Shown here: positions 10,100-20,699 of the stretch, in pieces
Layout: each line of letters starts with the position of its first letter
Position numbering within the stretch: the first letter of the stretch is position 1
DNA from: Dasypus novemcinctus
Taxonomy: Eukaryota > Chordata > Mammalia > Cingulata > Dasypodidae
Direction of reading: 5' to 3'
Assembly (NCBI RefSeq): GCF_030445035.2
Contig: NC_080673.1
Coordinates: forward strand, 196,848,216 to 196,912,215
DNA length: 64,000 bases
Notes under the pieces: generated by a model
What the model was told of the DNA's origin: nothing
Database searches by the model: none
What the model saw: only the letters and a program-made list of their open reading frames with translations
Program-made: the position numbers and the translations under genes

Positions 10100-10527
10100 G
10101 ACTTTCAAAGGTGTTCTGGATTGGCTTGTGCCCCCCTAAAAAGACATGATCAAATCCTACCCTGGGTCCCGCAAATGTGAACTTATTTGGAAATTGTATC
10201 TTTGAAAATCCTACTCCTAGATTAAGGTGGGCCAGCAAATCAACAAGACTGCTGTCCTTATAAACACAGGGAAGTTTGGGCACAGTAAGAGGCATGTGTT
10301 AGAGGCAGATACGGATTCATACCTCTATCGGCGGAGGAATGTCAAGGTTGCCTGCTACCCACTAGAAGACATTAGGGAGGCTTGCGGCAGATCCCCCTGT
10401 TCAGAGGGAGTGCGATCCTGCTGACACTTTGATTTCAGACTCCAGAACAGAGAAGCAATAAAGTTTTGATCTTGAAACCATCCAATTTGCGGTACTTTGT
10501 TATGGCATCTCCAGAAAACTATGACAA
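10100..10527 (+). mobile_element. solitary MLT1-like LTR
   Basis: Ordered words match the MLT1-type MaLR LTR: GTGCCCCCCTAAAAAGACAT, GCAAATGTGAACTTATTTGG, CTGTCCTTATAAACACAGG, CTGACACTTTGATTTCAGAC, AGAGAAGCAATAAAGTTTTG (a plausible old polyadenylation signal at about 10456) and GCGGTACTTTGTTATGGCA at the end. No internal region is attached. Confidence 0.75.
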
Positions 10528-10639
10528 AAGAGATCTCTGGACTTCAGGTTCAGGGCTTGAGCTTGTAAACCAAAGTTTAATGTGCAGAAGCAGTGAGCTC
10601 AGTGGAGCTGGAGAGGCATGGGTTGGCCGAATATGATGC

Positions 10640-10875
10640 TTATAATAATAATAGGTATTTTTAATTCAGGTTTCCCCTGGTGCCAAGTCATTTACTTTTT
10701 TATCTGACTTTATTACCATAACAGTCTAACAAATGAAGTCTTACTGAACCTGTTTTCTAAGTTAAGTAGCTAAAGAAGGTTAGATAATTTCCCCTACGGT
10801 CACATAGCTAAAATAGTACAGGCTGGGGTCCACATTCACCTCCCACGCTCAGGCAGTTTGTGTGACTGCTCTGCA
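10640..10875 (-). repeat. MIR SINE fragment (-)
   Basis: Antisense MIR pattern: a CCAAGTCATTTACTTT word, a GGTCACATAGCTAAAATAG word and GCTGGGGTCCACATTC. Diverged. Confidence 0.55.
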
Positions 10876-11560
10876 CCCCAGGTGCATCCAAATACCGTGG
10901 CACGCTCAAGGGGACGCACTTGCTGAAACACAGCACGATGCGGTCGCTCAGAGTCTGACTGCTGTTAGCCCACAGGGACAGAAGGCCCCGTGGTGACGAG
11001 AAACAGCTGAGACCAGAGGCAAAGTGACTCCCGATGTGACATCAGAGGTCTGTCGTGAAAGGCTGCTTAGCCAGGCCCCGGAACGCCAACAAGCATTTAA
11101 GTATTGTGCAGAAAGCAACAGCTCTCCGCCAGGCAGGCCTGAAAGCAAACGCTTGCCGCCGTTGCCTCTCTGAGGGGCAGCCTGTCTCCCAGGAATGCAG
11201 CCATGATAAACGAGAAATACGTATAAAGTGTGAGCCCTTTCCCCAAAGGGTGCTGAATAAATGCCGGGTATTATACTATTGTTTATTTGGGCTACCCAAG
11301 TGCACTGGGCTGAACAAGAGTATTTCTTCCACTGACAGTGGCGGTCATTGTGGTGAAAAGATTTATGTTCCAATATATGAATGATGCCTCTGTGTACATG
11401 TGTGTGTTTATGTGTGTGTGTGTTGCTAATATTTGGTGTGCTTTGTAGGGTGATGGGAGCTGCATTTATCCTGGAAAATGAGCTGGAAATTTCAGGAAAG
11501 TTTTGGTAACCCTCAATTCCCATTTGACAGGCTTTCCAAAAGTTTCAGGCTTAATCATGG
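10876..11560. other. low-copy, GC-richer block; long minus-strand open frame
   Basis: No repeat recognised. The minus strand carries the longest open frame outside repeats (10948-11523, 191 codons), with a + strand frame of 109 codons overlapping it. The minus product includes a His/Thr-rich stretch encoded by a TGTG-type simple repeat (about 11393-11425), has no domain I recognise and no splice context. The block could be conserved non-coding DNA; I do not call a gene. Confidence 0.35.
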
Positions 11561-11769
11561 ACTCTTTCACTTGAAATGGAGCTCAGGGATTGCCTAATCC
11601 TAGGCACCACCTAGTTAAAAAATCTTCTCTATAATATCCGGGAGTTGCGGTTAACCAACTTCTGCTTGAACTCTTCTGCTGACAGGGAACTCACTGCCTC
11701 TAGAGAGCCATCTGTTCCTTTGCAGAAAGCTCAAGGGGAATGAAGGAAAGTAACCTCAATGGGGCACTT

Positions 11770-12070
11770 TGGATGTTTCATGCCAAAGCTTTACACATGT
11801 CATTTCATTGACTCCTTTTCATAAACTTGGAGATATGTTCTACCATCACTAGGCAAGGCATATTATGGACAAGTACTCTTTTATTTGCTTTATATACATT
11901 AAGTTATTTAATCTTTCCAACAACCCTATGAGGTATGTATTATTTTTTCCCCATTTCATGGATGATGGGTTTTAGTGAACTTGAATGACTTGCTCAAGTT
12001 CATGCAGGTAGGTAGTAGATTTGAACACAGGGAGCTGAGCTCCAGAGTACACACTCCTTGCTACTACACT
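11770..12070 (-). repeat. MIR SINE fragments (-)
   Basis: Two overlapping antisense MIR patterns: AGCTTTACACATGTCATTTC at the left, then ATTTAATCTTTCCAACAACC, CTATGAGGTATGTATTATTT, GCTCAAGTTCATGCAGG and AGATTTGAACACAGG. Confidence 0.7.
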
Positions 12071-12079
12071 ATGATGTAC

Positions 12080-12205
12080 TTTATCATCCTTATTTTATAG
12101 GCAAAGATCCAAGTCCCAGAGAGCTTTAGTGACCCTATTAAGGTCACACAGTGAAGAAGTGATTAAATATAATTGGAATCTGGCTGTGCTTGACTCCAAA
12201 CCCCT
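12080..12205 (-). repeat. MIR SINE fragment (-)
   Basis: TATTTTATAGGCAAAGATCC followed by AAGGTCACACAGTGAAG and GAATCTGGCTGTGCTTG: antisense MIR right half. Confidence 0.6.
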
Positions 12206-12207
12206 GT

Positions 12208-12600
12208 GTCTTCGTTTTCCAGGGCTCCTGTAACAAACACCATGAACGGGGTGGCTTAAACAACAGGAATTTATTGGCTCCTAGTTTTGGAGGCAAAAGT
12301 CTAACATCAGGGTGCCAGCAACATCATGCTTTCTCTAAAGTCTATAAGGTTTTGGTGCTAGCTTTCTGACGATTTGCCATCACATGGCCAACTGTCTTTC
12401 TCCTCCTCTGACTTCTACTGACAGTGTCAGCATTTTCTTTGCTCATATGGATGTTGGTCATATTAGATTAAGGACCATCTTGATTCAGTTTCACCTTAAC
12501 ATCTTCAAAGATCCTATTTACAAATGAGTTCAGGCCCACAGGACCAAGGATTCAGACTGTAACATTACTTTGTGGAGGATGATTCAATTTACCACATCTT
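12208..12600 (-). mobile_element. MLT1/MST-like LTR, antisense
   Basis: Starts CCAGGGCTCCTGTAACAAAC and GGGGTGGCTTAAACAACAGG, the reverse complement of the end seen in MaLR-type LTRs such as the one at 10100-10527. Later words (CATCACATGGCCAACTG, AGATTAAGGACCATCTTG) fit the same family. Solitary, no internal sequence. Confidence 0.6.
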
Positions 12601-13019
12601 GTTATTTCCGTAACTCCACAGACCTCCACTGATCACAAAGACATATGTCTACTGATGGAGACAAACTTGGTCCCCTTAAATCTAGTGAATGGGATCAGGC
12701 TCTGGAGCAGAATCTCTCTACAGTAGCCCTTCAGATTTATAAGCAGTACAGCTTGCCCTCAGGGCTAAATAGACTCAGTTCTTTTAGTTGTTTTGTGTTC
12801 TTTCTAATTGCCATATACAGTATTCTCCTTTAGACATTTTGTCCCTTTTTCTCTAGAGAAGAAACTTAAAATTGTGGTACCCGAAACTCAGTTATAAGAA
12901 CTAGTATGGATAGTCAATAGTGAAACAAATTAATCCTCCCCCATTCATTTGTTTAGTTAGTCAATGAGTTGATAAGTAAACAAATATCTGTTACATGATA
13001 TTTTAAATATTGATGATCT
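12601..13019. other. low-copy sequence, no gene seen
   Basis: AT-rich stretch with no recognised repeat or coding signal. Confidence 0.4.
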
Positions 13020-13440
13020 GTCACATGCCCAATTACATACATACATGTCTATTTCTGGACTTTGAAATATTGATCTATTTATTCATGCACTTGTATTTCA
13101 TATTTTAATAGCTACAGCTTTGTAAAAATATTGATATCTGGTGGCTTAGTCCTTTTCCTTCTTTTTCAAAATAGTCTTTGTTAATCTTGGCCATATATGT
13201 TTCTTTATTAATTTTAGGATACATTTTTTTAAAGTTTTACAGAATACCCTGTTGATATTTTTATTGTAATTACATTTATTAATAAAATATAGCTTAACCT
13301 TGGGAGAACTGGCAACTTCAGGATATCCATTCTTTTCACCCATTATCATGTTTATCTCTCTCCATTTGTTTCATTTTTTTAAAGTAAATTTAATAATTTT
13401 CTCCATAAAGGTCTATTACGTATCTTAGTGACCTTGTGGA
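13020..13440 (-). mobile_element. ancient L1 ORF2 fragment, antisense
   Basis: Wording such as ATTTCTGGACTTTGAAATAT, TAGCTACAGCTTTGTAAAA, TTAATCTTGGCCATATATG and AACTTCAGGATATCC is the antisense of the ORF2 C-terminal region of an old L1. Heavily decayed. Confidence 0.55.
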
Positions 13441-13799
13441 CAGTACCTTATAATATTGCTTTTACCTTTATTTACATTTTACTTATTTTTAAAGTTTTAC
13501 TTACATTTTGAAAATCAGAAAATCACATTAATTACATTTTGAAAATCATAGTATCTTATGTGGAGCCTCAGGGTTTTGGGAAGGTGGGGCAACTTCTGGG
13601 GCCTAGAAGTAGGGATGAATATTAAAATAAAAGGTATAGATGTCTAGACCTCTGTCCCCTACACTACTGAGGCATGCTCTATTTTTATCTGATTTATGCA
13701 TTGGAATTCCATATCTGAAAACATGCTACCATTAAATACTGCAAAAATATATTGAAAACTACTATCTTGACAAAAATATGCTGGCTGTAGAAAGTATTT
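13441..13799. other. low-copy sequence, no gene seen
   Basis: A small local repeat (ACATTTTGAAAATCA) occurs twice at about 13502-13550. No coding signal. Confidence 0.4.
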
Positions 13800-14160
13800 T
13801 AGACATTTTAGCATTAAGTTGTGTTGCAATACTCAGTGACTTACAAAATGAAAAGGTTTACTTCTCAGTCATGTCACATGTTGGTGTTTATGGGTTGGCT
13901 CTGGCTCTCCATGTCTTGTTAATTCTGGGATCAGGCTGATGGAGCTTCCCCTATGTTAGTGGGCTGTTCTCATGTCAGAAGGGAGAGCAATGACTGGAAT
14001 ATGGAATGGCTCTTAAAGCTTCTGCTCAGATGTAGTATATACCTCTTCTACCCACGTCCCATTGACTAATGCCTGATGTCAATATGGTGATGAAATATAA
14101 TTCACCGTATAGGAGGCAATTAGGCCACATGTTAATGGTCAGGGTAGTATTATCCTTTTT
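13800..14160. repeat. probable ancient dispersed repeat, unassigned
   Basis: Phrases like TTACTTCTCAGTCATGTCAC, GGGATCAGGCTGATGGAGC and CTCTTAAAGCTTCTGCTCAG recall a common mammalian dispersed repeat, but I cannot name its class. Confidence 0.35.
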
Positions 14161-15819
14161 CAGGCTTGCTGCAAATGATTAGTGACAAAAATATAATCTA
14201 TCATATATATATATTGGGGCAAAGTGCTTTTAATTTAGTTTTTTTTAAAAATAATAATCATTAAAAAAAATACATGGGAGAAAAGACCCAAGATGACAAC
14301 AAAGTAGGAAGCTCTAAGAATCATCTTTTCACACAGGGCAACAGATCAGTCAGGATATGTCTGGATCAACTGTTTAGGGGCTGCAGAGACCAGAAGAACA
14401 CAGTGCACCATCCAGGGCAGAACAGGAAAAGAAGACTGACCATCTGCGGTGAAGATTCCTGAGTAGATTCCTCCAAGCTGCAGAGGTGGCTGCCCAATCC
14501 CCACTGGCATAGAGGGCTCTTTCTGGATCCTCTCCCCAGCTTGCAGCAGTTCTCTTTCACAAAAGCAGGGGAGGGGAAATGGCTTGGCACCAACTACAGC
14601 TGTTAATTGGCAAATTCAGTTACCTGGATTCCAATCTTGAGCACAACTGAGGTTTAAACCTGCCCAAGCCATCAAGAAACCAGCAGTATTTGTGCTGTCT
14701 CCACTCCAGCAGGAGTGGAAGCAAGGGTGACTCAAAAACACACCAGTCCCTCAGGGTGGTAGGGATCAGATCCAGCACATCCAGTTTGGAAAGTCACTGC
14801 ATAGGCCCCACACACCAGGAGTAGAAATTGGCAGCAGTTTGAACATTTTCTTGAGGCATAACAAGTAGATTCACTCTGAGCCCCAATGCTCCCTGGAAGG
14901 AAGGGAAGCACACACTCTCTCTTGGACAGTGCAGGCAGATTCACTCTGCCCAACTTAAAGGGCTGCTGTACATTCAGCACCCCTAGCCAGAGAGGAAACA
15001 TGCACTCTCTTGTGGGCAGGGCAGTCAGATCCACCCCATCTATCTTAAAAGGGCTGCTACACACTCAGCTCCAATGTGCCCTGGAAAGAGTAAGAGCACA
15101 CACTCTCACTCCACACACCTTGAATAGCTACTGCACTCACTTCCCCAAGGTGGTCCAGGAAGGAGAGGAACCAAAAGCAGTCTGATCGCTCTCTCTCAAG
15201 ACAATGCAGGCAGAATCACCTCACACACCTGGGGTGGCAGTTGATCAGAGACCTCAGGTCTCAGGGTCTGGGAGCTGGGCATCAGTTTCACAGTGGTTAG
15301 GTCAGCAACCTCAGTCTCAACCACTCACCCCCCCAGGAGCTAAGTAAGATGAGAAGTAAAGGCATCAGGGAGAAACTGAATATAGAGTGCTACCTGTTCA
15401 GTATTTTAGGAAAGCCTAGATTTGGGGAGACATCAAAAAGATTAGAGGCCTTTAGGTCTCTTCTCCAGAGCACATTAGAATAGATCTACATTCCTTTCAT
15501 AGATGTCCTGAGCCTGTTATGATTGGGAAACCAGAGCTGAGAATGTTGTCTCCAGGGGAGCACTTCTACCAAAATTAGCACTCTAGGAAATAGCAGTAAG
15601 AGAAGACAAAAGGAGTATTAAAAATATAGAGAGGCAAATTAAAAAAAAAGAAACAATAAAAAACAGAACAGACTAGCACTCATGGAGAGGAAGCTTGAGC
15701 AAAAAACCAACCAATAAGAAAGCCATCGGCTAAAGAGAGAAACTGAGCCCAGAATAAAAACATAAAAACTCAGATGCCAAGACACCAGCAAAAAATTACA
15801 AGCCATACTAAGTAAAAGG

Positions 15820-17084
15820 AAGATATAGACCAATTAAAGGAAAAAAAAATAAACCTTCAGGTAAAATATAGGATTGAGACAACTAATCACAGATATCCAA
15901 ACAAATTTCCTTAATAGTTTCAATGAGATGCCTAAAGAGAGTAAGACTATTAAAAAGACACTTTTTGAACACAAAGAAGAATTTGAATATTTGCAAAGAA
16001 AAGTAACATCTTATGGGAATGGAAGACACAATAAAAGAGATTCAAAAAAAAAAAAACAGTGGCGTGTGACAGCAGATTTGAATTGTTAGAGAACAGAATA
16101 AGTGAGTTGGAAGGCAGAACATCTGAATTTGCAAAGACAGAAAAACAAAAAGAGGAAAGAATGGAAAAAATGTAACAGAGTCTCAAGGAATTAAATGACA
16201 ATGTGAAATGCAAAAACATACACAATATAGGCGTCTGTAAGGAGAAGGAAATGGAAAAGAAACAAAAAAATAATTGAGGATATAATAACTGAAAGTTTCC
16301 CAAACTTTATGAAAGACATAAGTATCAATTTATAAGAAAGACAACACACCCAAATAGAATAAATCTGAGTAGACCTACTCCAGTGTACCTATTATTCAAG
16401 AGTCAAATGACAGAGATAAAGAGAGAGTTTATAACAGATTTAAAAACACATGATGTGGGGGCATTTTCAGGACTTGGAGTTGTCCTGGGTGGTACTGAAG
16501 GGACAGATGCTGGACATTGTATGCCCTGCCATGACCCACTGGGTGGACTGGGGGAGAGTGTAAACTACAATGTAAATCACTATCCATGTGGTGCAGCAGT
16601 GCTCCAAAATGTATTCACCAAATGCAATGAATGTGCCACGATGATGAAAGAGGCTGTTGATGTGGGAGGAGTGGGGTGAGGGGGGTGGGGGGTATATGGG
16701 GACCTCATTTTTTTTAATGCAACATTAAAAAAAAAAGAAGAAAAAAAAACACATGGCAGCAAAACGAAAAAAAGAGTTGCTGTCAGCAAAAAAAAAAAAA
16801 AAAAGAGAGAGAGAGTTTTGAAAGAAGCAAGAGAAAAACAATTCATCACATACAAAGAACACACAATAGGACCAAGTACTGATTTCTCATCAGAAACCAT
16901 GGAAGTGAGAAGACAGTGGTATGATACATTAAAGGTTCTGAAAGAGAAAAACTACCAGTCAAGAATTCTTTGTCCACCAAAACTGTCCTTCAAAACTGAG
17001 AGTGAATTTAAAGTCTTCACAGATAAACAAAAATTAAAAGGGTATGTCACCAAAAGACCAGGTTTACAAGAGATACTAAAGTGA
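15820..17084 (+). pseudogene. L1-A ORF1 remnant, disrupted by insertion
   Basis: ORF1 encodes the L1 RNA-binding, coiled-coil chaperone. The expected start codon position near 15823 reads ATA. A coiled-coil part is readable at 15874-16030 (Lys/Glu-rich), and the C-terminal domain at 16830-17084 is nearly open, with FSSETMEVRRQWYDTLKVL and a terminal QEILK before the stop. A 378-bp foreign insertion (16431-16808) sits between. Compare the better copy at 19652-20623. Confidence 0.8.
16421..16818 (+). mobile_element. small L1 3'-end insertion in L1-A ORF1
   Basis: A 10-bp direct repeat GAGAGAGTTT at 16421-16430 and 16809-16818 flanks about 378 bp that does not belong to ORF1. The body (16451-16740) starts TGATGTGGGGGCATTTTCAG and is clearly related to 39334-39620 and 55207-55500. 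It ends in A-rich sequence (A17 at about 16788-16804). It is a 5'-truncated L1-type 3' UTR with a target-site duplication. Confidence 0.85.
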
Positions 17085-17229
17085 GGGTTGCAACCTGAAA
17101 GGAGAAGACATGAGTGAGTGGCCTGGAGAAGAATATAGAAATGAAGATTATTAGTAAGGGTAACAAAAAGAGTAAAAAGACAGCTAGGTCAATGGAAAGT
17201 AAAAAGATATAATAGATGAAGTAAGTAAT

Positions 17230-17640
17230 GCCTTTACAGTAATAATGGTAAGTGTTAATGGAATTAACTCCCCAATCAAAAGACACAGGCTGGCAGTTAC
17301 TGGATTAAAAAAAAAATTAGCCATCTATATGCTGTCTACAAGAGACTCATTTACATGCAAGGACACAAATAGATTGAAAGTAAAAGGTTGGAAAAAGATA
17401 TTCCATGCAAACAATAATAAAATAAAGAGCTGGAGTAGTACAAATATCAGACAAACTGGACTTTAACTACGAAACTGCTTTAATAGATGAAGAAAGAATC
17501 ACATATTAATAAAAGGAGTCATTCATCAACAAGAAATAACAATAATATATATTTATGCACCACACTGGGGTGCCCCAAATATATGAGGCACATGCTTGCA
17601 AAACTGAAGAGAGAAATAGATGCCTTTACAATAATACTTG
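17230..17640 (+). pseudogene. L1-A ORF2 endonuclease start (part 1)
   Basis: Start of the L1-A endonuclease domain: VNGINSPIKRHRL and the LSTRDSF/THL-type segment are readable, followed by degraded sequence equivalent to the young copy at 20740-21130. The frame is cut at 17640 by the younger insertion and resumes at 25450. Confidence 0.8.
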
Positions 17641-19651
17641 GTGGGGGCGGGGCAAGATGGTGGCTGAGTGAGCTTACCTGACGGTGTCTCCTGCAAAGAA
17701 GCAGCTGGGCAGTGTTGGAGGTTCTCTGGCACCAGGCTGTTTCAGGATTTTTGCAGGGCAGGAAGTGTCTGGACATCGATTTGGTGGGAAGGTAACAGAG
17801 AGGATTAGTCTATAAGATATAATTGAAACTATTGCCTGGAGGTGAGAGCTGTGCGAGGGATGCTCCCTCCTGAGGGGGGGGGGGTGGAATTGCGGAACCG
17901 GCACTGCGTTCGCGCTTTTTGGAGGCTCTGCAGTACTGGGGAATTCGCGAACCCTAGGTGGGCTGTTAGGGGGTTGACAGGACAGGACGCCTTTGCAGAC
18001 CGATTTGGGGAGACAAACTGGGTTTTGTTGCCAAGCGGGGAATTTTTGATTACGGACAAAAGTAATAGTGCTTCCGCCTGGAGCCCCGCCCCCACAAGTC
18101 CGGTTGCCGCTCTGCAGCAGAATTAGATTGCTGGTAATAAAGGGATGTAATAGGGAGGTTGTTACAGGGTGTGGCGAAGGGGGGGGGCACGTCTGGAAGT
18201 CGATTGGGGAATATTTTGCGAAGATTGGGAATTCCGGTTTTGGACTCTGTTGTCAGTGTTTCTGGCTGGAGCCCCACCCCTGGGGCCTGGCATCTGATCT
18301 GTGTCATTAAATTGGCTGCAGAGTAGAGACACTCTCAGGTGGCCATTCTGGGGGCTTACAGGGTGGGAGCTGTCCTGAAGTCGAATTGATGATACATCCA
18401 CAGAATAGACCCCAGTGAGTGAGTGAATTGCAGTGTTCAGACATAAGATAGAGTTTGCGGATCTGACTTCCCCCATAGGGCTGGCACCCAGCTGCAGGGA
18501 TCCCTGAAGGGTGTGTTACACTGCGGTGCTCCCAAGTTCCCTGTTGACCAGATTTGAGGTTGCCAGGACTGAGTCCCCTAAACCCTGGTGGCCCACACCC
18601 CAGAGACTCACACCTCTTGAGTCTTCAATATCTCAGACTTTCCATCCCTGAATCCATCACACCCTGAGGTCCATCTGAGGTCCTTGAATGCCCTAGCCCT
18701 CAACGTTTGCATTTTTTCTTTTTTGTTTCATTTTGTTTTGTTTTTATTTTCATTTTATCTTATTTTTTACTTTTTTTAATGTCCTGATTGCTAATATTGC
18801 ATTATCCTCTAGTCTTTTCTCCCAGCGTATCCCCCAAAGTCTTTTTTTTTTCAGTTATTTAGGGTTTTTTTTTTTTTGCTGTTGGTGTTGCTGTTGTGGT
18901 TGGTGTATATCATTTTTTTCTTTCCCCTACCTGTTCTCCACCCTTTACCCAACCTCTTTTTCTTTCTTCCTTTCTTCTCTTTTTTTTTCTTTTTCTGTTT
19001 TTTCTCTCTCTCGTCCCTCATTTTCTTGTTATTTTATTTTATCTTAATTATACAATAGGTGCTGCAGGGAACACCTCACATTTGGTTGGTTTTCTCATCC
19101 TCCACTGTCTCATTTCTGTGTGAATTGATTTTGGCTACCTACACTATCCCCTTTCTCCTACATCTTGATATCCTCCATCATCTACTGTCTCTCCTATATT
19201 CCACCTCCCTTTCTTTGATCCACAAAGTGTCTAACTCTTTATTTCTAATACCTTTGTTTTCTTTTCTGTCTGTTATCCACTCTTTTCTTTTCTCTTTCCC
19301 TCTCTCACGAAAATACTAGCTTTCTAATTCATACCATATTCCTCCTATATTCAGTTGACTACCTCATTACAGGTACTATACCTACTGTAATAACTCTACA
19401 CAACTTACATGAATCTAATATCCATCCTCCCAGATCTCATATTGTACTTTACACTTTTTCCTTGCTTACACAATTGTCTTTCCCCGGCCCTAATACTTTC
19501 CTTTAAAGTGAACTCAACCAGCAATAAGAAATTAGAATAAGAAGAACAAAGTGACAAAGAGAAGATATAACACTTATGCAAAAACAACAGCTAATTAATT
19601 CCCAAGACTAGACAAAGAAGCTAAGGAACTGATTAAACCTGTCAAGATAAA
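17641..19651 (+). promoter_or_regulatory. L1-B 5' UTR (internal promoter region)
   Basis: Starts GTGGGGGCGGGGCAAGATGG. The CAAGATGG word within the first 25 bp resembles the YY1 site that sets the start of L1 transcription in other mammals. A CpG-richer block at about 17840-18080 fits promoter function. Downstream, 18705-19060 is an unusual T-rich tract containing GTTT/TTTC runs; open frames there are composition artefacts. L1 5' UTRs act as internal RNA polymerase II promoters; activity here is inference only. Confidence 0.7.
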
Positions 19652-20623
19652 ATGATGACCAGACAGCAACAAAAATCTACAAACCAAACAAGTAATCAGG
19701 AAAACATGGCTGAATCCAATGAACAAACTAAAAATCAGGAAGGGGAGCAGAACTTCGCACAAGAAATGAAAGATCTCAGAACATTTATCACCGACAAATT
19801 TAATGAAGTAAAAGAAGAGGTTAACAACATGAAGACAACACTTGGAGGGGAAATTGCAGACATATGCAAAAAGGTAACAGATATGATGAGAATGAACACC
19901 ACAGTTCAAGAAATCAAAAATACACTTGCAGCAAATATCAGCAGACTAGAAGAGGCAGAGCAGAGAATTAGTGATGTGGAAGACAGGACATCAGAAATCA
20001 AACAGATAGTAGAATTGGTCAATAAAAAGATAGAAAAAATCCAGTTAGGACTTAGGGACCTGAATGATAATGCACAATGCTCAAACATACGTATTATAGG
20101 CATTCCAGAAGGAGAAGAGAAGGAAAAGGGGTCAGAAGGAGTGTTGCAGGAAATAATGACTGACAACTTCCCAAATCTACTGAAAGAGACAGATATACAT
20201 ATCCAAGAAGCACAGCACACTCCAATTGTCATAAACCCCAACAGGCCCACCCCAAGACATATACTTGTCAAATGATCCAACTCTCAGGACAAAGAGAAAA
20301 TTCTAAAAGCAGCAAGAGAAAAGAAAACCATCACATACAAGGGAAGCTCCATAAGATTAAGTGCTGATTTCTCATCTGAAACCGTGGAGGCAAGAAGGCA
20401 GTGGTATGATATAGTCAAGGTACTAAAAGAAAAAAATTTCCATCCAAGAATACTCTATCCAGCTAAACTAACATTCAGAGATGATGGAGAGTTCAAAATA
20501 TTCACAGATAAACAGAAACGGAAAGAGTATGCCAACAAGAAACCTCCCCTTCAAGAAATTCTAAAGGGAATTCGGCAGGAAGAAAGGAAAAAACAGGACA
20601 GGCAGAGTTGGAGGAGAGTGTAA
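19652..20623 (+). pseudogene. L1-B ORF1 (RNA-binding protein), one nonsense codon
   Basis: ORF1p is a trimeric coiled-coil RNA chaperone that packages L1 RNA in cytoplasmic particles. One frame runs 324 codons from ATG 19652 to TAA 20621, broken only by TGA at 20273-20275 (residue 208). Readable parts: a charged N terminus (1-40), a coiled coil (about 45-130, with NISRLEEAEQRISDVEDR), an RRM-like domain (about 140-200, NIRIIGIPEG) and the C-terminal domain (about 215-320, with ILKAAREK, LSADFSSETVEARRQWYD, QEILKGI). The length is normal for mammalian ORF1. The stop lies between the RRM and CTD, so a translated product would lack the C-terminal nucleic-acid-binding domain. Confidence 0.9.
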
Positions 20624-20699
20624 GAGCAACAAAAAAGACAAAAAGAGAAGGGGAAAAAAAAAGCAAACAAAATATGACAAATACAACTCCAATCAAAAT

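Noticed and set aside
15950-16303. 117-codon Phe/Ser-rich minus-strand frame
   Set aside because: Antisense of the A-rich L1-A ORF1 coiled-coil region.
17829-18476. Frames on both strands in the CpG-richer block near 18 kb
   Set aside because: They lie in the L1-B 5' UTR; the CpG content belongs to the L1 promoter, not a host CpG island.
18733-19319. Several Phe/Leu-rich frames on the + strand
   Set aside because: They come from the T-rich tract of the L1-B 5' UTR and have no initiator context or domain.
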